Shown one piece after another: positions 1 through 8,541 of a stretch of 22,968 nt of DNA. The DNA is from Alteromonas mediterranea DE (GTDB lineage Bacteria; Pseudomonadota; Gammaproteobacteria; Enterobacterales; Alteromonadaceae), in NCBI RefSeq assembly GCF_000020585.3, contig NC_011138.3:3313806-3336773 (forward strand), read 5' to 3'. Under the pieces are notes generated by a model, which made no database searches, was not told the DNA's origin, and saw only the letters and a program-made list of their open reading frames with translations. Each line of letters starts with the position of its first letter. Position 1 is the first letter of the stretch. The translations under genes and the position numbers were made by a program.

Positions 1-657
1 CGCGAGAACACATATATCAACATCAGAAGAATATTTAGCTTCGTCGTTCATGAACGATACCGGATAGTACAACCCAATAGGTAAGTGCCAATTCTCGAAT
101 ATGATACCGCTGCAATGGGCAAACGTAAAACCGAAATGCGCTAACTGGTTAACATGTGGCAGCACGTCTTTTCCCGCTTTTTGATAGCTCTGATATCGCT
201 GAGGCTCTTTATTTGCAACCAGTAGCTCGCTGAGGTTTTGAAGGATACCCATGACGAAAAAGCGTTCGGCTCCCCGAACATTTAGCCGCATTGCAAGGCT
301 TTTCGCTACCATGCCGCAATAGACAGAGGCGTACCAGTGCTTGTCTAGGTCGATAAGATCAGAAGTAAAGTGCTTGAAAGCGGTTGTGGCTGTCTCAGCG
401 ACAACTAGGTTATAAAGGGCTTCACCGCCAATCACATTAATCGCCTTGGCCACTGTCTCAATTTGGGATGGGAAGCGAAATAGCGAACTGTTCGCTAAAC
501 GTAAAACTTTAGCTGTAAGGGAGGGGTCGGCGCTGATAAGCTGCCCAATGTCTTCAGCACTAGAATGCGGATCGTCCAATGTTGAGCGTAAACGTACACA
601 CATGTCGGGCAACGTAAAAGATTTTGCGGCAAACGCAACGTACTTATCTAACGACAT
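1..657 (-). CDS. HDOD-domain protein, 3' part missing (runs off left edge)
   Basis: An open frame with no stop runs from an ATG at 657 to the window edge: 219 codons starting MSLDKYVAFAAKSF. Residues about 15-200 match the HDOD pattern: an early helical region, then LTAKVLRLANSSLFRFPSQI followed by the segment TVAKAINVIGGEALYNLV, which is the typical 'NS..f....i.s...Ai..lG' core. HDOD domains are HD-like folds that usually lack phosphohydrolase activity. They occur in signalling proteins, often linked to c-di-GMP, stress or motility control, but the output here cannot be read. The gene starts 20 bases after the stop of the DUF1289 gene on the same strand, so the two may be co-transcribed. Whether an EAL, GGDEF or kinase domain follows beyond the edge is unknown. 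Confidence 0.85.
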   Translation of the reverse strand, partial: MSLDKYVAFAAKSFTLPDMCVRLRSTLDDPHSSAEDIGQLISADPSLTAKVLRLANSSLFRFPSQIETVAKAINVIGGEALYNLVVAETATTAFKHFTSDLIDLDKHWYASVYCGMVAKSLAMRLNVRGAERFFVMGILQNLSELLVANKEPQRYQSYQKAGKDVLPHVNQLAHFGFTFAHCSGIIFENWHLPIGLYYPVSFMNDEAKYSSDVDICVLA

Positions 658-677
658 CTAATAAATCTCTGTCTCTT

Positions 678-974
678 TTAATTTTTATCGTCTTCTGGCG
701 GTTCGCCAAATAACGTAAACTGTTCGTTCAGTGCTGTATTTTCTTGTAATTCAGCCTTACGCTTTTTGGCCAGCACTGCTTTTTTGCGCCGTACACACGC
801 GCTTATTATCTTGCGTTTGGTTGCGTCATCAACTTTCAGCCAATAAAGGCGTTCATCACGGCTTCGAAAACAACCTTTACAGTAACCTCGGGGGCCGGAC
901 TCACACACACCAATACACGGGCTTGGAATGTCGAAAAATTCCAACTGTTGCGAGTGCGGCTTTTGGTCCGTCAT
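678..974 (-). CDS. DUF1289-family small cysteine protein
   Basis: A 98-residue protein with a compact cysteine motif at C20, C24, C32 and C35 (IPSPCIGVCESGPRGYCKGC), followed by R-rich helices (RSRDERLYWLKVDD). This is the signature of DUF1289, whose members are often described as probable Fe-S or zinc proteins; the four cysteines are the likely metal ligands. A low-complexity C-terminal half rich in K, E and Q follows. No enzymatic activity is assigned to the family that I can rely on. It lies 20 bases upstream of the HDOD gene in the same direction, a plausible two-gene unit. The upstream 200 bases (975-1177) show no clear terminator or promoter. Confidence 0.85.
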   Translation of the reverse strand: MTDQKPHSQQLEFFDIPSPCIGVCESGPRGYCKGCFRSRDERLYWLKVDDATKRKIISACVRRKKAVLAKKRKAELQENTALNEQFTLFGEPPEDDKN

Positions 975-1177
975 TTCAGGCTCTCTACCCCAGGTGAATG
1001 TGCTGTGCCCGTTACTTCTGAAATCGTACTACTTCAAATTAAAACGTATTCGAAGACATCTAGCCAGTAGACATTAGCAGTAAATCATATAAACAACACT
1101 AAACCGAAATGGCTAAATGCGCAGGCAAGAACACCAGCGCATTTCATGTAAATGCCCTAAAGATCATATCATGATTA

Positions 1178-1888
1178 TCAATCTATAAGGGTGTATTGGA
1201 TGGTAGACACCACGCGAACCTTTTTGATGTGAGGATGATGACTATCGCGACTTGAGATACTGAACTGCCCTTGGTTAGCACGCTTAATTTTACCTAAGGT
1301 ACTTTTAGAGTCTTTCGCAAATTTTTCTGCGACTTCACGGGCATTTAACGTCGCCTCTTCTATCATAGTGGGTTTAACGTCATTTAATCGAGTAAATACG
1401 TAGTCTGGCTGCGCGCGATAGCTTTGCTCTGATAGCACAATGCCAGTCTTGATAAGCTCCCCAATTTGCTGCATCAGCTCGCGTACCTTTTCCACCTCAT
1501 CAGAGAAAACAGTAACAGTTTGAATGGCGCTATAGCGAAATGGCGCCTTTTCACTGCTTCCATACTGTTGGGCTAGTTTATCATTTATTTCAGGTTTACC
1601 AATGGTGATGCTTTCTGCGGGAATCCCTTTATCTTCTAAAAAGCTAGCTACCTTTATGCTGTTTTTCTCGATATGCTCATAAAGCTGAGGTAAGTCGTTA
1701 CCGGCATCGACGAACTGAATAGGCCAAATGACTTGGTCAGCGATGTACTCTCGCTCTGATAGCCCTTTCACCGTGACTACCCTGTCCCACGTTTGCATAT
1801 TGTTCATGGCAGAAGATACCTGAACGCCTAGCAAAGACACCGCAATCACCATGCCCAGCGCTATTACTATTGCTGCACCTATTTTCAT
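1178..1888 (-). CDS. SIMPL (DUF541) domain-containing periplasmic protein
   Basis: A 236-residue protein with an N-terminal membrane anchor or uncleaved signal (MKIGAAIVIALGMVIAVSLL), then a SIMPL/DUF541 domain (VVTVKGLSEREYIADQVIWP, later NAREVAEKFAKDSKSTLGKI). Relatives include E. coli YggE and the mouse SIMPL protein. YggE has been linked to oxidative stress, but the biochemical role is not settled. The start at 1888 is preferred over an in-frame GTG at 1921 because GGAG lies six bases before the ATG and the hydrophobic segment begins right after it. The gene reads in the same direction as the RND operon but is separated from it by a strong terminator, so it probably has its own promoter in 1889-1994. 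Confidence 0.85.
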   Translation of the reverse strand: MKIGAAIVIALGMVIAVSLLGVQVSSAMNNMQTWDRVVTVKGLSEREYIADQVIWPIQFVDAGNDLPQLYEHIEKNSIKVASFLEDKGIPAESITIGKPEINDKLAQQYGSSEKAPFRYSAIQTVTVFSDEVEKVRELMQQIGELIKTGIVLSEQSYRAQPDYVFTRLNDVKPTMIEEATLNAREVAEKFAKDSKSTLGKIKRANQGQFSISSRDSHHPHIKKVRVVSTIQYTLID

Positions 1889-1994
1889 TCTAAACTCCGC
1901 TTTGTTTACTGTGCTTTCCACTCAACTTACAGGGTATAAGCGAATATAAGCTTTTTAGTTTCACAAAACGAGATAAAAGCTGATCAATGGTGGC

Positions 1995-2023
1995 AAAAAA
2001 AAGGCCACTCAAATGAGTGGCCT
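1995..2023 (-). terminator. Intrinsic terminator of the RND efflux operon
   Basis: A 9-bp perfect stem (AGGCCACTC / GAGTGGCCT) with a 4-base loop is followed, on the minus strand, by a run of eight T. It lies about 45 bases after the stop codon of the permease gene, in the correct orientation to end that operon. Confidence 0.9.
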
Positions 2024-2065
2024 AAAGAGCCCCTTAAGAGGGCAACGCTTGGGTAGACGGGAGAG

Positions 2066-5000
2066 TTAACCTTTGCGCTTTAGCAAATAGTAAAATACAG
2101 GGGTAAGGATTAAGCCAAAGAAGGTTACGCCTATCATGCCTGAGAATACGGCAACCCCCATCGCCTGGCGCATTTCAGCACCAGCGCCGGTAGAAATAAC
2201 CATAGGTAAAACCCCCATAATGAACGCAATTGATGTCATTAAGATTGGACGTAAACGCAAGCGGCTCGCTTCTTTAATGGCAGAAAGCGCATCCATACCA
2301 CTGTCTTGAAGCTCTTTGGCAAACTCGACTATGAGTATGGCATTTTTAGTGGCAAGCCCTACCAATACAATTAAGCCAATTTGGGTGAAAATATTGTTGT
2401 CACCACCGTAAATCTGCACACCTATAAGCGCACTTAGCAGCGTCATTGGCACAATCAGTATGATTGCTAATGGCAAACGCAAGCTTTCATACTGCGCCGC
2501 TAACACCAAGAACACTAACAGTACCACCAGCGGGAAAACAAAGGCTGATGCATTACCGGCTAATATTTGCTGATAGGTTAACTCGGTCCATTCGTAGGTC
2601 ATTCCCAGTGGCAAAGTTTCCGCTAAAATCTCTTCTATCGCCGCTTTTGCTTGGTCAGACGAATAACCAGGCGCTGGGGCACCGTTTATTTCAGCGGTGA
2701 CATAGCCGTTGTAATGCATAACGCGGTCAGGCCCTGCGCTATGTTGAACGTCTAAGAAAGAACCCAGCGGGATCATCTCTCCTTGGCTGTTTCTAATCTT
2801 AAACTGAGTAATATCCCCAATCTCTTGGCGATATTGGGCATCGGCCTGCACATTGACTTGGTATGTTCTGCCAAACAGGTTGAAATCATTGACATACAGC
2901 GAGCCTAAATATGCTTGAAGGGTGGTAAATAAGGTATCAATGTTCACCCCCTGACTTACCGCTTTTTCGCGGTCCACATCTACATCTAGCTGGGGGACGG
3001 CAACGGTGAAGCTGGTGAATGAACCGGTTAGAGCAGGATGTGCCCATGCTTTGCCAATCACCTCTTGGGCAACACGCTCAAGCGCTTCAAAACCCAAATT
3101 CCCTCTGTCTTCTACCTGTAAACGGAAGCCACCAATGGTACCTAGCCCCATTACTGGCGGAGGTGGAAAGATAGCCACATACGCGCCTTTAATAGAAGCA
3201 AATTGCTGATTAAGTTTTGCGGCAATCGCGCCCGCCGACAGTTCGGGGGATTGACGTTCATCAAAAGGTTTAAGCGGGGTAAACAAAATACCTGAGCTTG
3301 GACTATTAGTGAAACCGTTAATGTTAAGCCCCGGGAAAGCCACTGCGTCAGATACACCAGGGTGCTCCATGGCAATGCGTGACATTTCGCGAATGACCTC
3401 TTCAGTTCTATCTAAGCTTGCCGCATTAGGTAACTGCGCAAATGCTACCAAATATTGCTTATCCTGGCCGGGAACGTAGCCGGTAGGCGTCGTTGCAAAC
3501 TGGTTGTACGTAAGCGCAATAAGCCCCGCATATAACACCACCACAATACCACTCTTACGAATTAACCCACCCACAGCGCCGGTGTATTTTTTTGAGCCTC
3601 GCTCGAATACGCGGTTAAAAGGGGTAAACACGAAACGGCCAAACACTTTGTCCATACCGCGGGTTAGCCAGTCGTTAGCTTTACCGTGAGGCTTAAGCAA
3701 TAGCGCAGACAGTGCAGGACTAAGAGTCAGCGAGTTAATCGCCGATATAACTGTAGATATAGTGATAGTAAGTGCAAACTGTTTATAGAACTGCCCGGTA
3801 AGACCACTCATAAAGGCTGTAGGAATGAAAACAGCGGCTAAGACTAGCGTTGTGGCTATAATGGGCCCAGTCACTTCTTTCATTGCCTGAACGGTTGCAT
3901 CAAAGGGCGACTTACCTTCTGCAATGTTGCGCTCTACGTTTTCCACTACCACAATGGCATCATCTACCACGATACCAATTGCCAGCACCAAACCGAACAA
4001 TGACAACGCATTAAGAGAGAACCCCATTAGCTGCATAAAAGCAAAGGTACCTACCAATGATATAGGCACGGCAACCAAGGGAATGATAGACGCACGCCAT
4101 GTTTGAAGAAACAGCACAACTACCAATACAACAAGTAATACAGCTTCAAACAAGGTATCTACCACAGCCTCGATAGAGCCCCTTACAAATACCGTGGGGT
4201 CGTAGACAATGTCGTATTCCAAACCATTAGGAAACATTTGTGACAGTTCAGCCATGCGCGCTCGCACATCATCTGATATCTGGATAGCGTTAGAGCCGGG
4301 TGCCTGGAAAATAGGAATAGCGGCTGCCGGGTTATTATTTAACAGCGAACGCAAGGCGTAGTTATCTGCACCTAGTTCAATGCGTGCAATGTCTTTTAAG
4401 CGTGTAATTTCGCCGTTTTCGCCCGACTTAACGATAATATTTTCAAATTCGGCTTCATCTTTTAAACGGCCGCGCACATTGATAAGCAGCTGAAATTCGC
4501 TTGAGCCTGTTGGCTGTGCGCCTAAGCTACCTGCCGCCGCCTGCTGGTTTTGGTCTGCAATAGCAGCTGCTACATCGCCAGGGTTTAATTGGAGTGCAGC
4601 CAGTTTGTTAGGGTCTAGCCATACACGCATGCTGAATTCACCCGCACCGAACAGGCGCACTTGCCCTACGCCATTGATTCGCGCTAGCTCATCTTTAACA
4701 AACTGGTCGGCATAGTTAGACAGGTATAACATGTCGTAACGGTTATCAGGCGAGGTTAAATGCACCACCATGGTTAAATCTGGCGATGACTTTTCGGTAA
4801 CAACCCCTAAACGCTGTACTTCCTGTGGCAAGCGCGGTGTCGCGCGGTTAACGCGGTTCTGTACCAGCGTTGTTGCATCATCTGGATCTGTCCCAATGGC
4901 GAAAGTGATGGTTAAGGTCATGCGGCCATCGCTGGTTGCCTGCGACGACATATACAGCATGTCTTCAACACCATTAATTTCTTGCTCTAATGGTGTGGCG

Positions 5001-5188
5001 ACGGTTTCAGCAATAACCTCTGGGTTGGCACCCGGGTAATTTGCGGTGACAACCACGGTAGGCGGCACGACTTCTGGGTACTCGGTAATTGGTAGCTGCC
5101 ACACAGCAATGGCACCACCTATAAAAATAAGTAGGGAAAGCACGCCCGCAAAAATCGGGCGGCTAATGAAAAACTGCGAAATGTTCAT
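2066..5188 (-). CDS. RND multidrug efflux permease, MexF-like (HAE1 family)
   Basis: A 1040-residue inner-membrane drug/proton antiporter of the AcrB class. The N-terminus (MNISQFFISRPIFAGVLSLL) is TM1. A large periplasmic loop carries the porter repeats, TM2-6 fall at about 340-540, a second periplasmic loop follows, and TM8-12 lie at about 870-1035. The proton-relay residues are present: the DD pair at 409-410 in TM4 (GIVVDDAIVVVENVERN) and K948 in TM10 (GLATKNAILIVEFAKEL). Phrases such as LPITEYPEVVPPTVVV, YDMLYLSNYA and SLLNNNPAAAIPIFQ resemble P. aeruginosa MexF and the OqxB/BpeF group more than AcrB. The start codon overlaps the stop of the adaptor gene (TAATG), which implies translational coupling. 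No outer-membrane channel gene follows, so the pump must borrow a TolC-like protein. Substrates cannot be predicted from sequence alone. Confidence 0.93.
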   Translation of the reverse strand: MNISQFFISRPIFAGVLSLLIFIGGAIAVWQLPITEYPEVVPPTVVVTANYPGANPEVIAETVATPLEQEINGVEDMLYMSSQATSDGRMTLTITFAIGTDPDDATTLVQNRVNRATPRLPQEVQRLGVVTEKSSPDLTMVVHLTSPDNRYDMLYLSNYADQFVKDELARINGVGQVRLFGAGEFSMRVWLDPNKLAALQLNPGDVAAAIADQNQQAAAGSLGAQPTGSSEFQLLINVRGRLKDEAEFENIIVKSGENGEITRLKDIARIELGADNYALRSLLNNNPAAAIPIFQAPGSNAIQISDDVRARMAELSQMFPNGLEYDIVYDPTVFVRGSIEAVVDTLFEAVLLVVLVVVLFLQTWRASIIPLVAVPISLVGTFAFMQLMGFSLNALSLFGLVLAIGIVVDDAIVVVENVERNIAEGKSPFDATVQAMKEVTGPIIATTLVLAAVFIPTAFMSGLTGQFYKQFALTITISTVISAINSLTLSPALSALLLKPHGKANDWLTRGMDKVFGRFVFTPFNRVFERGSKKYTGAVGGLIRKSGIVVVLYAGLIALTYNQFATTPTGYVPGQDKQYLVAFAQLPNAASLDRTEEVIREMSRIAMEHPGVSDAVAFPGLNINGFTNSPSSGILFTPLKPFDERQSPELSAGAIAAKLNQQFASIKGAYVAIFPPPPVMGLGTIGGFRLQVEDRGNLGFEALERVAQEVIGKAWAHPALTGSFTSFTVAVPQLDVDVDREKAVSQGVNIDTLFTTLQAYLGSLYVNDFNLFGRTYQVNVQADAQYRQEIGDITQFKIRNSQGEMIPLGSFLDVQHSAGPDRVMHYNGYVTAEINGAPAPGYSSDQAKAAIEEILAETLPLGMTYEWTELTYQQILAGNASAFVFPLVVLLVFLVLAAQYESLRLPLAIILIVPMTLLSALIGVQIYGGDNNIFTQIGLIVLVGLATKNAILIVEFAKELQDSGMDALSAIKEASRLRLRPILMTSIAFIMGVLPMVISTGAGAEMRQAMGVAVFSGMIGVTFFGLILTPVFYYLLKRKG

Positions 5189-6474
5189 TACTTAAGACCT
5201 GCTGTTGCTGTACCTGTGGCAAATGAACCACCAGATAAAACATCCTCATACTGCGCCATGTTTTGGGTAACTTGTGATGCGTTATCAACGCGCTGCTGCC
5301 AGCTTGATAAGTTTGCCAAAGCATCTTCATCACCCATAGGCACTTCGTTAGCGGCAACTTGGGCACCAGGGCGAACGCGCTGTAAGCCATCAACCACAAT
5401 GGTGTCGTTTACATTCAAGCCGCTTGTGATGATGCGCATGCTGCCCACTTTGTCGCCTAGCTTAACCGCACGGTATTCCACTTTACTTTCGTCGTTTACA
5501 ACCAGTACAAACTTATTATTAAGATCTGTGCCAATAGCTTTTTCTTTAATAAGAATGCCCTGTTCATCGGTGTCACCTGCAAGTTTAAGGTGTGCAAATA
5601 GGCCAGGAATTAAACGGCCATCTTCGTTGTTAAATACTGCGCGAACGCGCAACGTACCCGTGCTGCCGTTTACTTGGTTATCAATGAAGTCTATTTGGCC
5701 CCAGTGCTGATAATCCGATTCATTCGCAAGGCGCATAGCTACAGGTTGATCGCTAACGGCAGTTGATGCTTTTTTATTGCCGTTTGAATTGTCACTCAAA
5801 TAATTTAAGTAAGTCTGCTCATCAATATCGAAGTACGCGTATAGGCGATCGGTAGAAACAATACGAGTAAGTTCTGTTTGACCTGCAGTAACAAAGTTAC
5901 CTTCCGTGATATTGGCGCGAGATATACGACCTGAAATAGGCGCTTCAACACGCGCAAAACCGCGATTTAGGCGCGCTACTTCAAGGGCAGCTTGTGTTTG
6001 ATTTAAACTTGCTAATGCTTGATTCTTTTCTGCTAAACGGGCGTCTAGCACTTCTTCAGACACCGCTTGCGTTTTGCGAAGTTTGAACGCGCGATTATAG
6101 TTCTGCTCAGCAAGCTGAACGCGGCTTTTCGCTTCTTCAAGCTGCGCGGTTAAACGGTCAACTTCCGCTTTAAACGTACGGTTATCAATTAGAAATAAAG
6201 TTTGGCCTTGCTCGACGTACTCACCTTCGTCAAATGCAACAAAGTCGATATAGCCCGATACACGTGGGCGCAATGCAACGATATGAGGGGACTCTAAGCG
6301 GCCGGTAAAATTATCCCACTCGGTTAAACGCTGGGTGATAACCGTAGCCACATCAACAGGCACACCAGCATGTGCGCCAGCGCTCATGGATTGACCTGGA
6401 TCCTGCTCGTCACCGCATGCAGCGACTAGCGCAGTTAGGCTTACTATTGCCAATAAACGGGTAAAAGTTTTCAT
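5188..6474 (-). CDS. RND efflux periplasmic adaptor (MexE-like membrane fusion lipoprotein)
   Basis: A 428-residue adaptor. It begins with a lipoprotein signal (MKTFTRLLAIVSLTALVAAC) whose lipobox ends in C20, so the mature protein is predicted to be lipid-anchored in the inner membrane facing the periplasm. It continues with a lipoyl/barrel-sandwich half (VALRPRVSGYIDFVAFDEG, EYVEQGQTLFLID), an alpha-helical hairpin at about 105-165 rich in L, A and Q, the returning half-motif (RVEAPISGRISRANITEGNF), and then beta-barrel and membrane-proximal domains. It bridges the permease and an outer-membrane factor. It is the first gene of the operon. The ribosome site (AGAGAA) is weak. The LysR gene lies divergently upstream across 436 bases, the usual arrangement for a local regulator of such pumps. 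Confidence 0.92.
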   Translation of the reverse strand: MKTFTRLLAIVSLTALVAACGDEQDPGQSMSAGAHAGVPVDVATVITQRLTEWDNFTGRLESPHIVALRPRVSGYIDFVAFDEGEYVEQGQTLFLIDNRTFKAEVDRLTAQLEEAKSRVQLAEQNYNRAFKLRKTQAVSEEVLDARLAEKNQALASLNQTQAALEVARLNRGFARVEAPISGRISRANITEGNFVTAGQTELTRIVSTDRLYAYFDIDEQTYLNYLSDNSNGNKKASTAVSDQPVAMRLANESDYQHWGQIDFIDNQVNGSTGTLRVRAVFNNEDGRLIPGLFAHLKLAGDTDEQGILIKEKAIGTDLNNKFVLVVNDESKVEYRAVKLGDKVGSMRIITSGLNVNDTIVVDGLQRVRPGAQVAANEVPMGDEDALANLSSWQQRVDNASQVTQNMAQYEDVLSGGSFATGTATAGLK

Positions 6475-6910
6475 TGCAAGATTCTCTAAAAAATTAAACT
6501 AAAGTTTGATGCCGCGCATTATGCACACCCCAAAACAATAAAAATAATTATCTTTTCATATGCAACACATCACACGATGTTATATATTGATGCGAATTGA
6601 AAAAACGCCTCAAAAGCGTTAATGAAGTGATAAAAAGTGGAAAACTTAGCGTTACAACAAGGTTTCAGGGGCGTAAACTTGAGATGGTATATGTTCGGTT
6701 ATTTATTAACGTTAGTATTGCGCTAGCTATTAATTTAAATAAAAAAGCGACTAAATATCAGAGCCTTAAATAATAACGAGTGGAATTAAAGGTACTTATC
6801 ACAAGTATTTTCATGCTGTTTGAAAGCAATGACATAGTACGAGACTTGCTCACAAGCGTTATACTACGTTTAGTTTATATATAATGAGTAAACGATATTT
6901 GGAGACGACG
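6475..6910. promoter_or_regulatory. Divergent intergenic region between RND operon and LysR gene
   Basis: 436 bases without a gene, AT-rich, between two divergent units. Visible elements are: a dyad AAACT-AA-AGTTT at 6496-6507 just upstream of the adaptor start; an inverted repeat AACGC/GCGTT at 6604-6620; and a perfect TATAAT at 6880-6885, 26 bases before the LysR start chosen here. LysR regulators normally bind such regions through T-N11-A type sites. Several loose matches occur, as expected in AT-rich DNA, and I cannot pick the true one. No clear nod-box-like MexT site was found. Confidence 0.5.
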
Positions 6911-7981
6911 ATGCGTCCACATGATTTAAATTTATTAATGATTTTTGATGCCATTATGACTGAAGGGGCAATTACCCGTGCAGCAGATAGGCTATCAATG
7001 ACGCAGCCCGCCGTTTCCAATGCGCTTTCGCGTATGCGCACTGCATGGAACGATGAACTATTCGTGAAAGACGGGCGCGGTATTCAGCCTACCTCTTTTG
7101 CTAAAAACTTGTGGAGCCAAATTCAAGGGCCATTGGGCGAGCTTGAGGTTGCAGTAAACCCTACCGACTTTAACCCAGCATCAGCTAAACGTACCTTTCG
7201 TATTGCCGCCACCGACAATATTGTCTCTATGGTATGGGGACCGCTGCGTAAGGTTATAGAGAATGAAGCGCCGGGTATCAATATCCACGCTATCCCGAAC
7301 TATGATATGGAGACGGACAAGATCCTAAAGGACGCCGAAGCCGAACTCACCTTTTCAAAATACCAAGAGCCAGGCTCGGTTATTCGCGCTGAGCACGTGC
7401 TTGACCCAAGCTGGGTGGTAGTCATGCGCCCCGACCATCCATTAGCTAAGTCTCAGCTTAGTTTGGAAGACTTTGTAGCGGCCGACCATCTACTGGTTTC
7501 AGTAACCGGCGATGTAAGCGGGCCAACTGATCAAGTATTAGCAAATTTAGGCCTTAGGCGCCGTGTTGCTATGTCGGTGAATCAGTTCCACAACGCCACT
7601 CCGTTATTAAAAGAGAGTAATCTTATTTGTGTAGCGCCATCGCTTGTAATGGAAAAAGAGATATTTTCTGGCGAGCTGGCCGTGTTTGAAACGCCTATTG
7701 AAATCGTCAGTTCGCCGCTGTCAGTGATGTGGCATAAACGTCAAGACCAAGACGCCGGCTTACAGTGGCTTCGCGGTTTAGTGGTAAAGTTTATTCGAGA
7801 GCGGGTTCAACGCCACGAAATGTTGCTTTCTCAATGCTGTCGCAAGGCGTACTGCGCTGACACGGTGAAGCGTTTTATGGATGAGAGAAACATGGACTGT
7901 GAAGGGTTTACGCCAGCACATTTGAGCACGCCGAGTAATGATGAAGAAGCAAAAGTGATAACTGGGAAGGAAACGGCCTAA
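6911..7981 (+). CDS. LysR-family transcriptional regulator, MexT/NodD-like
   Basis: A 356-residue regulator. The N-terminal winged helix-turn-helix spans residues 4-63 (GAITRAADRLSMTQPAVSNA, then ELFVKDGRGIQPT), and a periplasmic-binding-like effector domain follows (about 90-295). Start 6911 is preferred over an in-frame ATG at 6884 because GGAG sits six bases before it, the HTH begins at the usual distance, and a perfect TATAAT overlaps the upstream ATG. The protein is longer than the usual ~300 residues: a tail from residue 302 contains C309, C310, C315 and C330. Its divergent position beside a MexEF-like operon makes it the probable regulator of that pump, by analogy with MexT; this is inference. 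Its stop codon overlaps the stop of the convergent STAS-like gene by four bases. Confidence 0.85.
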   Translation: MRPHDLNLLMIFDAIMTEGAITRAADRLSMTQPAVSNALSRMRTAWNDELFVKDGRGIQPTSFAKNLWSQIQGPLGELEVAVNPTDFNPASAKRTFRIAATDNIVSMVWGPLRKVIENEAPGINIHAIPNYDMETDKILKDAEAELTFSKYQEPGSVIRAEHVLDPSWVVVMRPDHPLAKSQLSLEDFVAADHLLVSVTGDVSGPTDQVLANLGLRRRVAMSVNQFHNATPLLKESNLICVAPSLVMEKEIFSGELAVFETPIEIVSSPLSVMWHKRQDQDAGLQWLRGLVVKFIRERVQRHEMLLSQCCRKAYCADTVKRFMDERNMDCEGFTPAHLSTPSNDEEAKVITGKETA

Positions 7982-8416
7982 TCTGTTTCTAAAAAGTAGT
8001 TTAGTGTGGCTAGCCAGCTAAGGGCTTCGCTTTCACAATCGCAAAAATAACAGGCAATACTTGCGGCTTTATAAACTCGCTCAAATTGACTTTTCACGAG
8101 CGCTGGAATGTCTGCATGGGTAGTAACAAAGGCACATGCTTGCATTCCATATTGCTTTCTCATCCGTACCGAATCTATTAACGCGTGCTCGGCGTCAGGG
8201 GTTAATATGCCTACGCCTTTAACAGATATTAAAAAACCCCAGGGCTGCCCACCTAAAGGCAAAGCGAGCTTTTTTTACATCTTCGTGATAAAGTTGGAAT
8301 AACGCTTTTGTTACTACGCCTTTACCGTCTAGGCGAATAATGTTCCCCTGTAGTTCGATGCTGTATTCACCGTGTTTTGACTGTACTTTAATTGGATCTG
8401 TGATTTTTTCCGACAT
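7978..8416 (-). pseudogene. STAS/SpoIIAA-like small protein, split by a +1 frameshift
   Basis: Two adjoining frames make one coherent protein of about 145 residues. The first (from 8416, MSEKITDPIKVQSKHGEYSI) reaches DVKKA near 8270, then reads a junk tail. The second continues as LALPLGGQPWGFLISVKGVG and ends ALSWLATLNYFLETD. The joint falls at a run of seven T (8270-8276; A7 in the gene). With six A the codons read GTA AAA AAG CTC GCT and the frame is continuous. The alternation of strands and helices, and the ending 'CYFCDCESEALSWL', resemble SpoIIAA-like/STAS folds, but this is a fold-level guess and no function is claimed. It could be a real lesion, a sequencing error in the homopolymer, or a gene rescued by transcript slippage. 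It is convergent with the LysR gene. Confidence 0.65.
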
Positions 8417-8489
8417 CTACCACCGCTTACTATTTACTAGCGTCCTAAATTTTCGTTTGAAATTAGCACGTGAATTAAAAGCATAGTAC

Positions 8490-8516
8490 AAAAAAGCCCG
8501 CTTAGAAGCGGGCTTT
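8490..8516 (-). terminator. Intrinsic terminator of the pdhR-aceEF-lpd operon
   Basis: A GC-rich stem (AAAGCCCGCTT paired with AAGCGGGCTTT) followed on the minus strand by six T lies about 26 bases after the lpd stop codon. It ends the pyruvate dehydrogenase transcript and separates it from the downstream STAS-like gene. Confidence 0.92.
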
Positions 8517-8541
8517 CAAAGTATTTTTAAAAGAAGCTATG

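Noticed and set aside
1141..1177. Dyad-like ATCATGAT sequence after the SIMPL gene as a terminator.
   Set aside because: The symmetry is only eight bases, AT-rich, with no following T-tract.
5216..5710. A 164-codon open frame antisense to the RND adaptor gene.
   Set aside because: It lies wholly inside a well-supported gene, has no recognisable motif and no ribosome site.
6541..6600. LysR-type T-N11-A and nod-box-like sequences in the divergent region.
   Set aside because: The region is so AT-rich that many weak matches occur and none shows the full symmetrical consensus.
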